Assembly (NCBI GenBank): GCA_003222245.1
Contig: QHVH01000009.1
Coordinates: 248,001-312,000, forward strand
DNA length: 64,000 bases
Direction: 5' to 3'
Source: Blastocatellia bacterium AA13
GTDB taxonomy: Bacteria > Acidobacteriota > Blastocatellia > UBA7656
The notes under the pieces are model-generated. The model did no database searches. It was not told the origin of the DNA and saw nothing but the letters and a program-made list of their open reading frames with translations. Position 1 is the first letter of the stretch. The number at the start of each line of letters is the position of its first letter. The translations under genes and the position numbers were made by a program. Shown piece by piece: positions 26,467 to 34,935 of this stretch.

Positions 26467-28059
26467 TTAGCGATTCAAGAATATGTCCTTCTTGCCAAAC
26501 AGCCTTTCAGACGTAATGCCTCTGCCGGCGCAGTCCTCGACCAGCTTGTTAGACTCGATGATCGGGCGCGACCGGTCGGTGTACTGAACGGCCATCACGT
26601 GCGACAGCCAGGGCTCCAGACCCATTGCATACACGTAGACATGTTTCGGGTTGAGCTGGTTGACCAGGGCGATTGCCTTTTCGTAGTCCGAGCCGTCAAA
26701 CCTTCTCGACTGATCCATTTTTCGCGCGAGCGCTTGAGTCAAAAGCGCGCCATACAGCCACGTAAGCGGAGCGCCGTCGCATTCCATTCCGAGAAACACG
26801 GCATCGACATCTCCGACGCAGTCGTGCACCCGCCGATAAAGCTCGGGCTGCAGATTGTTGGAATCGGCCGCAATCAACGCCGTTTGGCCTTCTAGAGAAA
26901 TCAGGTATGCGCTCTTGCTCCTGATATTGACCTCCGCGTGTTCGCCGAGAAAGGGAAGGCCGGTTATCGTTCCACGGTCTACGGCGACTGATTCCATCTC
27001 GTCGATCTCATATACATCGCCGAATCCGATATGCCGCAGCGCAAGTTTCAAAGAGGGATCCGCAAGTCCGCCGCCGTTGTTCTTAGGCACAATGACATTG
27101 CGGGTCTTGTGCCTCAGTTGCAGCAGCGTTTCGAACATGCAGTGATCCTGGTGATTGTGGGTGATCAGCACATAATCGATTTGCTCGGGCAGGTCAGCGA
27201 ACGAATAGCGCTCGATTCCGTTTCCGTGATCATAGCCAATGAGCGGATCACAGAGGATCGAGACATCTCTCGATTCAATGAGAATACAGGCGTGGCCGAA
27301 GTATCGAACACGTAGGCCGCCGCCCGTGTATTTGTCCCGAGGTCGAGACGCATCATCGGTGAAGAACGAAGGAAACGATGAATCGTCGTTCTTGACCTCG
27401 AGCAGCTCGCAAATCTCTTCCAAGGGCCGCGACTCCGATCTCATCCTGAAGAGATCGTCGATGCGGCCGGATTTGAGCGGCGCCTTGAGATGAACCTTGC
27501 CATCGTCATGAAGCAGCGGCGTGCTGAATGCAAAGCGGCGGTCATCTTTGACGGCCAGCGATAGAGCTATGCTCTGCAGGCCCTCGTCATAGTAACGGCT
27601 CTTGTACAGCAGGCCTTCAATAAACCTGATCGAAGGATGGTTATTAAGGTCGTAAACGAGTTCAACGAATCCCTTCAAGGCGTCGGGAATCTGACGATAG
27701 AGAGGCTCCATCGAGTATCCAACGGCTTCGGATGCCAGCGCGCGGTCCAGCGTCTGGATGGCCTCTGCCAGTTCGACCATATGCCCTTGTTCATTGAGGG
27801 TCTTGTTTCTGAGGGCTTTTATCTCGCCGACTTTGTCAGGGCCGTAATCTATGAACGGCCCTCCTCGCATCTTCGGGTTCTTTAGCGCGGCGATATGCAC
27901 CTCGGGCGACGATACGAACGACTGCATCATCTTCAGGTTCAAATTCGCGAGGTGCATCGCGGCAGGAGCAGGCGAGAGGAGATAAGACCAGGCCGGCCAT
28001 TGAGCCACCAACGGCTCCAGCATCACGTTTTGTCTCAGATAGACATTCCGGCTTGTCAT
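26467..28059 (-). CDS. CmlA-type diiron beta-hydroxylase (copy 1)
   Basis: This 530-aa protein has an N-terminal helical domain of about 240 residues and a C-terminal metallo-beta-lactamase-fold domain. The metal ligands match those I know for CmlA (chloramphenicol pathway) in kind and spacing: HNHQDH gives H301, H303, D305 and H306; then E373 in FLGEH, D399 in AADSNN and E426 in GMECDGAP. CmlA hydroxylates the beta-carbon of an amino acid held on an NRPS carrier domain, using O2 and a diiron centre. It lies between the exporter and the carbamoyltransferase in a tight run (27 and 12 bp gaps). It lacks the C-terminal extension of the second copy at 51852-53573. Its NRPS partner cannot be told from position. 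Confidence 0.88.
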   Translation of the reverse strand: MTSRNVYLRQNVMLEPLVAQWPAWSYLLSPAPAAMHLANLNLKMMQSFVSSPEVHIAALKNPKMRGGPFIDYGPDKVGEIKALRNKTLNEQGHMVELAEAIQTLDRALASEAVGYSMEPLYRQIPDALKGFVELVYDLNNHPSIRFIEGLLYKSRYYDEGLQSIALSLAVKDDRRFAFSTPLLHDDGKVHLKAPLKSGRIDDLFRMRSESRPLEEICELLEVKNDDSSFPSFFTDDASRPRDKYTGGGLRVRYFGHACILIESRDVSILCDPLIGYDHGNGIERYSFADLPEQIDYVLITHNHQDHCMFETLLQLRHKTRNVIVPKNNGGGLADPSLKLALRHIGFGDVYEIDEMESVAVDRGTITGLPFLGEHAEVNIRSKSAYLISLEGQTALIAADSNNLQPELYRRVHDCVGDVDAVFLGMECDGAPLTWLYGALLTQALARKMDQSRRFDGSDYEKAIALVNQLNPKHVYVYAMGLEPWLSHVMAVQYTDRSRPIIESNKLVEDCAGRGITSERLFGKKDIFLNR

Positions 28060-28086
28060 CTCGCTCTTCCTCTACGAGGCCGCGCT

Positions 28087-29757
28087 TCAATTCGCCAGAG
28101 GCATATAGACCTCTCTGGTCACCTCCTCCTCGCCGCCGACCGGGCGGTCGTATTCGATTCGGCCGTAATCCAGCTTAATGATGCGGTCTCCTACGTGGTA
28201 ATAGCGGTCGTCATGGCTGATCACGATTACCGTCTTACCTCGCGCCTTAAGCTCGGGAAGGATCTGGTAGTAGAAGACTCTCTTGAATATCGGATCCTGA
28301 TCGGCCGCCCACTCGTCGAACAGATAGATCGGGCGGTCTTCAAGATATGCCGTTAGCAGCGCCAGCCTCTTTCGCTGACCTAACGATAATTCCGTAGTCG
28401 AGAGCTTCCCATCTTTGACCTCGACTTTATGGCTCAGCCCCAACTGCCGTATGTAGTCGGCGGCGTTGTCATCCAGCCCCGGCGTTTCAAGGCCCAGCAG
28501 ACTCTCGAAGAGATAGAAATCCGAGAAGACCGCTGAAAAGAGATGGCGGTAGCGTTCGCGATTGCGTGAAGTGACGGGCGCGCCGTCAAGATGTATTTCG
28601 CCGGACTCGGGAATGTAGAGCCCGCTCATAAGCTTCGCCAAGGTAGTCTTGCCGCTGCCGTTGCCGCCGATCACAAAGACAACCTCGCCCGGATACAGAG
28701 TCATATCGATTGGACCGAGGGTGAACTTCGATTCCTCGCCCTCGATCTGATAAGCGTGGGTAACGCCTATGATATCCAGGCTTCTCCAGTTCGCCGGTGA
28801 CTCTTGCGTGTTGGAGATTTCGTCGGCGCTGGAGTACTTCGTCAAAGTCAGCCCCAATTCGTTGACGTTGTTCAGGGCGACGTTGGCGCGCCCGATACCG
28901 GGCAGGGAATTCATGATGACTTGCAGCGGCGTCATCAGGAACAGCAGGACGAGCGTATAACCGGTCAACGACTGCGCGGTTGTTTCTTTCCATACGGGAA
29001 CCGCAAAGAGGAGCATTCCGATCACTACGAACACAAGCAACTGGCCCCAGCTCGATGCGACTGTGTAGATGGTCAGGCCGGACACATTGTGCCCGCGAAC
29101 CGTACCCGCCGTTGAATCGAACATCTCGGAGAAAGCGGCGCGGCGATGGCTGTGCAGTTTGAGCTCCTTGATTCCGTCGGTCAGGGCGCGCAGGTGCCGG
29201 AACAATTTATCCGCCTGCTCGCGAGCCAGCTTGAATCGCGCCATCGCTTTGAAGATCGGGATTTGATAGGTAGCGATTCCAACGGCAATGAAGACCAGAA
29301 CCGCCGTCAGCATCTGCCACGATAGCCAACCGAGAAACAGCAGGCATCCGATGGCAACAGCGGCGTTGATGCACAACACCGGTATCACGGTCACGATGTT
29401 GGTGATCGCGGGAACGTCATCGGTGAGGGCGGCCATCAAGCGATGCGACCCGAGTTTTTCGAGCTGACGCAGGGGCACCGCCAAAATCTGTCGTCTCAAC
29501 TGAGTGCGCAGGTCGAATAGGGCTCCCTGCCCCAGTCGAATCAACACAACTTCCGAGATGATCCTGCTCAGCGGCACGATCAAACAGAGCCCGATGAAGC
29601 TCAATATGAGAGTCGCGGTAGCGGGCTCGCTGCGCCTGAGCGAGCTGTTGATCACCGCAAGGAGACCCGTGCTGCTGGCCCCGCTGATCGTACCCGCAAT
29701 CAGCGCGGTAATCACGAGACCCGGAGAATATTTCATCATGAACGATAGTAATTTCAT
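28087..29757 (-). CDS. Cyclic-peptide ABC exporter (SyrD/PvdE type)
   Basis: This 556-aa half-transporter has six transmembrane helices in residues 1-290 fused to an ATP-binding domain. Walker A is GGNGSGKT (364-371), the signature is LSLGQ (457-461) and Walker B is PIYLFDEWAADQDP (476 onward). The atypical signature LSLGQRKRLAL and DEWAADQDP are hallmarks of the cyclic-peptide/siderophore exporter family (SyrD, PvdE). It probably exports the cluster's peptide, or a precursor, across the inner membrane as a homodimer. It lies between the LanB-like and CmlA-type genes on the same strand. AAAGGAG precedes the ATG. Confidence 0.92.
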   Translation of the reverse strand: MKLLSFMMKYSPGLVITALIAGTISGASSTGLLAVINSSLRRSEPATATLILSFIGLCLIVPLSRIISEVVLIRLGQGALFDLRTQLRRQILAVPLRQLEKLGSHRLMAALTDDVPAITNIVTVIPVLCINAAVAIGCLLFLGWLSWQMLTAVLVFIAVGIATYQIPIFKAMARFKLAREQADKLFRHLRALTDGIKELKLHSHRRAAFSEMFDSTAGTVRGHNVSGLTIYTVASSWGQLLVFVVIGMLLFAVPVWKETTAQSLTGYTLVLLFLMTPLQVIMNSLPGIGRANVALNNVNELGLTLTKYSSADEISNTQESPANWRSLDIIGVTHAYQIEGEESKFTLGPIDMTLYPGEVVFVIGGNGSGKTTLAKLMSGLYIPESGEIHLDGAPVTSRNRERYRHLFSAVFSDFYLFESLLGLETPGLDDNAADYIRQLGLSHKVEVKDGKLSTTELSLGQRKRLALLTAYLEDRPIYLFDEWAADQDPIFKRVFYYQILPELKARGKTVIVISHDDRYYHVGDRIIKLDYGRIEYDRPVGGEEEVTREVYMPLAN

Positions 29758-29880
29758 TTCCCAGTAGCTCCTTTTTTTCAGCCCCGCGACGGCTTCTTCT
29801 CAGCCCGCAATAAACAATGTAAGTCGAAGTAAGGCGCGAGACGCGACCAGGGACCGCCCTCCGCCGTTGAAACCTTTGCG

Positions 29881-32499
29881 TTATCGACATAAATCCACGG
29901 CCACTATCCTGAGCTCGCTCGTATAGCGGCGGCCCTCGGCATCCGGCAGCCACGTCTGGTCCGCGCGTGGAACCATCTCTGAAAGAGAGATTCGATCGCC
30001 CGGCGCGCCTTTCTCCATAGTTCGGCGCACCATCTTCGAGAAGTTATCGACGAAGATGGGACTGTCGAAATCGAGATAGAACGGCTTTAGCTCAACCGGA
30101 ACTTTCACAAACACAAATCTAGGAAGCTCGCGAGATCGGGCCCAACGCCGCGCAGCGAGAAATCGGTTGGCCGATTCGTTTTCATAGGCGAAAGCCAATT
30201 CCTCGGCGGGAAATCGCCAGGTTTCACGATGAACTATGAGCCTGTCGAAATTGATTCGCGGAGTATGACTCTGCGACGGCACGAGCTTGAAGTTATTGAT
30301 CACCCTCTGTGACAGAATGGGCCCGAACGAATCGAGTAGATCGAAGCTGAGCCGTCCGTCGCGCGTTCGCGCCTCCAGTCCTGTCCCCCGATCTTCGACG
30401 ATAAGCTCCGAGATCGGAATACTCCGCGGAGACGGAAGCGTGCTGGATTCCCAGCTTGTTTCGATAAAGTAGTCTCCGGGCGAACACCACACGGAGACGG
30501 TTCGCGCCGCAACCGCGTCCCCACTCTTCGAGCCGTTGAGCAACAGGCGCGGTTCGGGCAGATCGCTTTGAAAATAGCGATGGACCTCATCGGGCGCCGG
30601 ATGTTGCCCGATAAACAACGCGCCCCTGAGCGTGTTGCTGGAGAGGTGAAGCTCGCCCAGAACTAGTTCGTAGTCGCCCGCGGAAATCGCCTCCGGGCTT
30701 TCGGCCGCGATCATAACATCGGGGCTGTGGTACAGCGCGCTCTTCCAACCGGGGCCGGGAGCATCGAATACTTCCCTAACAATCTTCTGAAGATCGGCGG
30801 CGCAATATCGAGCCCTCCGCTGATTGAAATCCAGTGCCAGCACTTCCGACCAGCGCTTCTGAAACTCGGGCAGCAGGCTGTCCGCAAGACAGGCTTTCTC
30901 GTTGAAAAGAATCGGCTGGGCCTTGCCCCAGAAACTAACCGCGTCGACTACCGAGGAGCCCGTTTCGCGAGTAAGGTCGGAATAAATCCGGGCGAAGGCC
31001 CTGCCGTAAAGACTCGCTGTCTCGTAGGTGAACCACCGCGCTCCGGCTAATAATAATGTAAAGGGCCCGCGAAGCTCTTCGATAATCCGCGAGCCGATTC
31101 GGACGTCGACATCACGACGGCAGTCTTCATAGACCAGCGTTCGCGCCGCGTAATTTTCACCGGCTGATCTCGTCGGGCTCATACCCGTGAGCTTCGTAAA
31201 GGTGGAGTTCAGATTCTCAATCGCTCGATCGAGCAGATCGGGGCTGCCGGCAGCATCGGCAATTTCTAACCGCGCCAGCTCGAGCTGGTTGAGTTGATCG
31301 AGCGCGTCACGTCGAATCTCGTCATTATCAATCCGCTCCAGAGCGCGCCTGAGCGGGATTTCGGGATGCAGCTCAACAGGAAGGAGCAGCATCCACTGAA
31401 TTAATTCCCGATCGTGAAGGTGCTGAAACAGCTCGTAGACCTCTGATTCGCCGTTGAACCCCAGCGACGGATTTGTCAGAAGGTCCTGAGCAATCTCTTT
31501 TGCGGTTGTCTGCCCGTTACACCGCTCGAGCGCCGCGACCTGCTTTAGCGAGAGTCTGGTTGGTCGCTGCAACGGCAATTGAAGGAGGTTTCCCTCGAGG
31601 CGAAGATACGGAAGGCGACGGGGAGCTATCCAGGGCTTGAGCCTGGCGTCATTCGAGAGCTTCCGGGCCAGCGCATCCAGGCACCAGCCTTCGAAGTAAG
31701 TGTTTCTCTTGGCGAGCAGCTCTGAACCCGATCTAACCGTGAGGCCTTCCTGCCTCTCGTCAAAATAGGCCCAGCCAACCGGTCCGAAGAAGCCGATGGT
31801 GTCGTTCTTGACGCAATAGCGCTGAAGATAACTCGCGAACAGCTCCTCGTATTGCCGCTGCTTCGAGCCGCGATTGCCGTTGCCCTTTGTCTTGTTCAGC
31901 AGTGAAGGAACCGCCGTGCGATACGCGGTTTGATTCTGCCATAGGACCGCTTCTCGAAAGCGATCCGAGCAAACAAGATCGCTGATTTCGCGAGACGCGT
32001 CAGTCACGGCGGCGCTATGAGCATTCCGATATGACGGCTCCTCCGCATTGATGTTCGCTCGGGCGAGGCGGAGCGCATCCAAGGCCGCTTCGACTTCCGA
32101 TCCCAGGTCGAGACCGCTCGGAATCTTACCGGCCTTCAGCGTTCGCAAGCCTTTAACCAACGGATCGCGCTTCTCGCGGTCTTCGAATTGCGAGGTTTGC
32201 CGAAGGGCATCGAGCGCTCCGTTGACCTTATTCAATGCATATTCCGCTGCCTGCTTTGCCGTTTCTTCGGCATACAACAGCGCATCGGCCGCGGCGGAGC
32301 AATCCGGCGCGGACAACTTCAGCACGTCCTCAGCAGGAAAGCCCGCTCCTCGAAGCCCGGCGCAGCGCCACAGCGCCCACTGTCCGGGAGAAATTTCCAA
32401 TAAATGATCAGGCAACTGGGAGGTTTTGTCCTCCGCGGCAACGGCTACCGGGCGCAGCGCCACTTTTTGCCAGGGCATGCTCTTTTTCGCTTGGACCAT
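29881..32499 (-). CDS. Stand-alone LanB-like (lantibiotic dehydratase N-type) protein
   Basis: This protein of about 872 aa is related to the tRNA-Glu-dependent glutamylation domain of class I lantibiotic dehydratases. Landmarks are QNQTAYRTAVPSLL, YLQRYCVKNDTIGFFGPVGW (about residue 250) and the C-terminal run FVFVKVPVELKPFYLDFDSP followed by LSEMVPRADQTWL and RRYTSELR. The separate C-terminal elimination domain of full LanB enzymes (total about 1000 aa) is absent. This is the layout of glutamylation-only or peptide-aminoacyl-tRNA-ligase (PEARL) members. No precursor peptide gene is visible nearby. Inside an NRPS cluster it might add an amino acid from aminoacyl-tRNA to the peptide, or act on a hydroxyl. 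The start was set at ATG 32499 behind GGCGGAAG; a GTG at 32520 is possible. Confidence 0.85.
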   Translation of the reverse strand: MVQAKKSMPWQKVALRPVAVAAEDKTSQLPDHLLEISPGQWALWRCAGLRGAGFPAEDVLKLSAPDCSAAADALLYAEETAKQAAEYALNKVNGALDALRQTSQFEDREKRDPLVKGLRTLKAGKIPSGLDLGSEVEAALDALRLARANINAEEPSYRNAHSAAVTDASREISDLVCSDRFREAVLWQNQTAYRTAVPSLLNKTKGNGNRGSKQRQYEELFASYLQRYCVKNDTIGFFGPVGWAYFDERQEGLTVRSGSELLAKRNTYFEGWCLDALARKLSNDARLKPWIAPRRLPYLRLEGNLLQLPLQRPTRLSLKQVAALERCNGQTTAKEIAQDLLTNPSLGFNGESEVYELFQHLHDRELIQWMLLLPVELHPEIPLRRALERIDNDEIRRDALDQLNQLELARLEIADAAGSPDLLDRAIENLNSTFTKLTGMSPTRSAGENYAARTLVYEDCRRDVDVRIGSRIIEELRGPFTLLLAGARWFTYETASLYGRAFARIYSDLTRETGSSVVDAVSFWGKAQPILFNEKACLADSLLPEFQKRWSEVLALDFNQRRARYCAADLQKIVREVFDAPGPGWKSALYHSPDVMIAAESPEAISAGDYELVLGELHLSSNTLRGALFIGQHPAPDEVHRYFQSDLPEPRLLLNGSKSGDAVAARTVSVWCSPGDYFIETSWESSTLPSPRSIPISELIVEDRGTGLEARTRDGRLSFDLLDSFGPILSQRVINNFKLVPSQSHTPRINFDRLIVHRETWRFPAEELAFAYENESANRFLAARRWARSRELPRFVFVKVPVELKPFYLDFDSPIFVDNFSKMVRRTMEKGAPGDRISLSEMVPRADQTWLPDAEGRRYTSELRIVAVDLCR

Positions 32500-32613
32500 T
32501 CTTCCGCCTTTTCGGGACACCAGCGCCCGTTTATATATGTTTTCGGGATCGCGCTCTGGTTACGGCGGTCCGGCAATTCAGGCAGGCAGATTCGAGAACA
32601 TGTCGGCGAGCGG

Positions 32614-33618
32614 TCAGTTTATGAGCGCCGTGCATGACTCCGCTTCGAGCAGGCCATGCCACATGTAAGAAACTTCTCCGAAGTGTTCGCGAACCCATTC
32701 GTTCGAATACACAGTGTCGAGGTAGCGTTCTCCCCGGTCGGCGAGGATCATCACGCAAACTGCGCCCTCGGGTATTTCCGGTTTTGCATATTCCACAGCC
32801 ATTAACACGCCTCCGGACGAGCCTCCGGCCAGGATGGCTTCCTTGCGCACAAGACGCCGGCAGCCGATTACGCAGTCGAGATCGGTGACGTGAATGACGT
32901 CATACGCGAGATCCGGCTGAAAGAGCTGGGGGCGAACCGCGGCGCCGTGGCCGGGAATCAATCGCTTCGCCTTGGGCCCTCCGAAGATCACGCTGCCTAC
33001 GGCGTCGACGGCGTAAACTTTTGTATCGAGCTGGTTCTCGCGAATGTATTCCGCGCAGCCCCGCATCGTGCCGCAGGTGCTGGTCGCGCAGAAAACGTAG
33101 TCGACCTTGCCGAGCTCCTTCACTATTTCGCGCATCGTGTCGTGATGAGCGAGCGGGTTGTATTCCGTCGCATATTGATTTGGCCAGAACGCGTGCTCGA
33201 TGGAGCGCAATAGCGTCTTCACGACATTGATTCGTGCTTGCAGATACTCGCCAGTTACGGGATCGGGCTCCGTCACTTTCACTATGTCTGCTCCATAGGC
33301 TTCAATCAGGCGAATGTTTTGCATCGTGGTCTTTGGATCGACGACGCACACAAATCGCAAGCCGAAGCAGGCGCAAGCCTGTGCGAGCCCTACGCCCATA
33401 TTCCCGGAGCTGGACTCGACAACGACCGTATCCGGTTGAATCGAGCCGGATTCAATTCCGTTTCGGATGATATTGAATGCCGGCCTATCCTTCATGCTTC
33501 CGCCTGGATTGAGCATCTCCAGCTTGGCATAGAGTTGGAACCGTTCGTCGCCTAATACCCTATTAAGCCGCACGAGCGGAGTGTTACCGATAGAAGACAA
33601 GACACCTTCGTACGTCAT
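32614..33618 (-). CDS. sbnA-like: SbnA-type 2,3-diaminopropionate biosynthesis enzyme
   Basis: This 334-aa PLP enzyme of the cysteine synthase fold carries features of SbnA specifically: LEMLNPGGSMKDRPA with K43 as the PLP lysine, SSSGNMG, CVVDPKTT, the GSVIFG segment, LIPGHGAA, GCRRLVRKEAILAGGSSGG and DRGERYLDTVYSNEW. SbnA condenses O-phosphoserine with glutamate to N-(1-amino-1-carboxy-2-ethyl)-glutamate. SbnB, an ornithine-cyclodeaminase-like dehydrogenase, then releases L-2,3-diaminopropionate. No SbnB is in the window; it may lie beyond the right edge. The diamino acid is a likely building block of the NRPS. GGAGGT precedes the ATG. Confidence 0.9.
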   Translation of the reverse strand: MTYEGVLSSIGNTPLVRLNRVLGDERFQLYAKLEMLNPGGSMKDRPAFNIIRNGIESGSIQPDTVVVESSSGNMGVGLAQACACFGLRFVCVVDPKTTMQNIRLIEAYGADIVKVTEPDPVTGEYLQARINVVKTLLRSIEHAFWPNQYATEYNPLAHHDTMREIVKELGKVDYVFCATSTCGTMRGCAEYIRENQLDTKVYAVDAVGSVIFGGPKAKRLIPGHGAAVRPQLFQPDLAYDVIHVTDLDCVIGCRRLVRKEAILAGGSSGGVLMAVEYAKPEIPEGAVCVMILADRGERYLDTVYSNEWVREHFGEVSYMWHGLLEAESCTALIN

Positions 33619-33991
33619 GGGACCTCCGAAATTTTGCTGGATTCGAGGAGATTAATTAACTCTTTGGGGCGAGCCTGAAGAGCCGCCTACACAATTGTGG
33701 GGAATGATCTGAGATTATTTAGACCGTCTGCTGAAGCCTTATTAAGGAGTCAATCGGTCAATCGTCGCTGACCGCGACGGCGAGCCCTCATCGCTCAGCC
33801 TACCGCGCACTAAAGTACACGGCTTATAGCTAAGCGTGATGGCGGAGTTTGCGCGACACTGGCCGCGGAATTCGCGCGGGCAAGCTCCCGCCGAGTTTTG
33901 GATTGAATCGGTGAGAAAAGAGCGGGAGCGGGTGCTCCCGCTTCGGGAATTCAGATACAGGTTAAAAGGGCCGCAGCCCTTGCTGAGCTTA
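33619..33991. other. Gap between HEAT and SbnA-type genes
   Basis: This 373-bp gap has no convincing gene. It holds a terminator-like hairpin near 33921-33942 and could hold a promoter for the downstream accessory genes. I searched it for a LanB-type precursor peptide and found none that looked plausible. Confidence 0.5.
33915..33942 (-). terminator. Terminator-like hairpin after HEAT gene
   Basis: A 9-bp stem (AGCGGGAGC/GCTCCCGCT) with a 4-nt loop is followed on the minus strand by CTTTTC. It lies about 50 nt past the HEAT gene stop and may separate the NRPS transcript from the accessory operon. Confidence 0.55.
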
Positions 33992-34840
33992 CTACTCGAG
34001 CCTAATGGCCTGGGCCGCCTGCGGATCAAGCCCCTTCAGCAATTGAAGAGTCCATTGAGCCAGGATCTTGTTCATCGGCCGGTCCTTCGTATAAGCAATG
34101 ATGCTCTTTGCTTTTTCGACAAGCATCGGCTTATCCGAAGGATCCTCCAGCGCCGCCAGGCCTTTGACGCCGTGGTATTGAATCAATGGCGAAGGCTCCT
34201 CAAGCAAATGGCTGAAGAAACTTCGCAGCTCGCTTCTGTCTTTGACCCTGCGCTCGATGGCATCCAGAGCATTGCCGCGCACCAGCTCGCAGCGGTCTTT
34301 CATCGCGACGTCGAGCATCGGCGTGTACACTTCCGGCAATGCGATTTTACTCGCAAGATCGCTCGACACTCGCAGCCTGATGCCGTCGTCATTGTCCTTC
34401 TGCAGGGCGTGAATCCAGGCCTCGAGAATGATCGGCCTGTCGAGGTATTTTCCGAGGGATTCGGCTACTAGCACGCGCACGCCGCTGTTTCTCTCGGTCA
34501 TCAACACGTTCGCGAGCACGCGCTGGACTTCAGGCTCGGCCGGAAAGTTCCTCACTAGAGCGCGGATGATATTCAACCTCGCCGAATCGGTGGTAACGAC
34601 CTTGAGCGCATCAATGAACGCGCTCTTGACCCGATCCTCTTTGACGTAAGGCGCCAGCGCTCTCGACGCTTGAATCTGCGCGACGGAATTAGTCTGATGG
34701 AGCAGCGTCTCAATGAGCGCATCCTTGTCGACGTTTGATCCGTCTTGAATACCGGCCCGGGCGGATGCTGAAGATCCACGCTGCCAGACGAAGCAAACAA
34801 ACAGCAACGACAGAACCGCCAACGGAATTATTACTCTCAC
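33992..34840 (-). CDS. Membrane-anchored HEAT-repeat protein
   Basis: This protein of about 282 aa starts at GTG 34840, chosen because AGGAGG lies six bases upstream. The longer frame to 34894 lacks such a site. An N-terminal hydrophobic helix (VIIPLAVLSLLFVCFVW) anchors or exports it. The remainder is made of HEAT-type repeats such as NSVAQIQASRALAPYVKEDR, SARLNIIRALV, SGVRVLVAESLGKYLDR and CELVRGNALDAIERRVKDRS. It probably binds another protein at the membrane. It follows the orphan permease by about 95 bp, inside the NRPS cluster. The partner is unknown. Confidence 0.75.
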   Translation of the reverse strand: MRVIIPLAVLSLLFVCFVWQRGSSASARAGIQDGSNVDKDALIETLLHQTNSVAQIQASRALAPYVKEDRVKSAFIDALKVVTTDSARLNIIRALVRNFPAEPEVQRVLANVLMTERNSGVRVLVAESLGKYLDRPIILEAWIHALQKDNDDGIRLRVSSDLASKIALPEVYTPMLDVAMKDRCELVRGNALDAIERRVKDRSELRSFFSHLLEEPSPLIQYHGVKGLAALEDPSDKPMLVEKAKSIIAYTKDRPMNKILAQWTLQLLKGLDPQAAQAIRLE

Positions 34841-34935
34841 TTTGAACCTCCTATCGAAGTCAATCAGTCGACGATTGACTGGGAAAACTGCCATCGGAAC
34901 GGGCTTTTAGACAAAGCGATCCGGCGCGAAGTCAT

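Noticed and set aside
32614-33618. Cysteine synthase (CysK/CysM)
   Set aside because: Several segments match SbnA in particular, including the C-terminal DRGERYLDTVYSNEW, and the context is an NRPS cluster.
33742-34029. 95-codon frame near the LanB-like and SbnA-type genes as a precursor peptide
   Set aside because: It overlaps the end of the HEAT gene, is Arg/Ser-rich, and lacks a leader/core layout or Ser/Thr/Cys-rich C-terminus.
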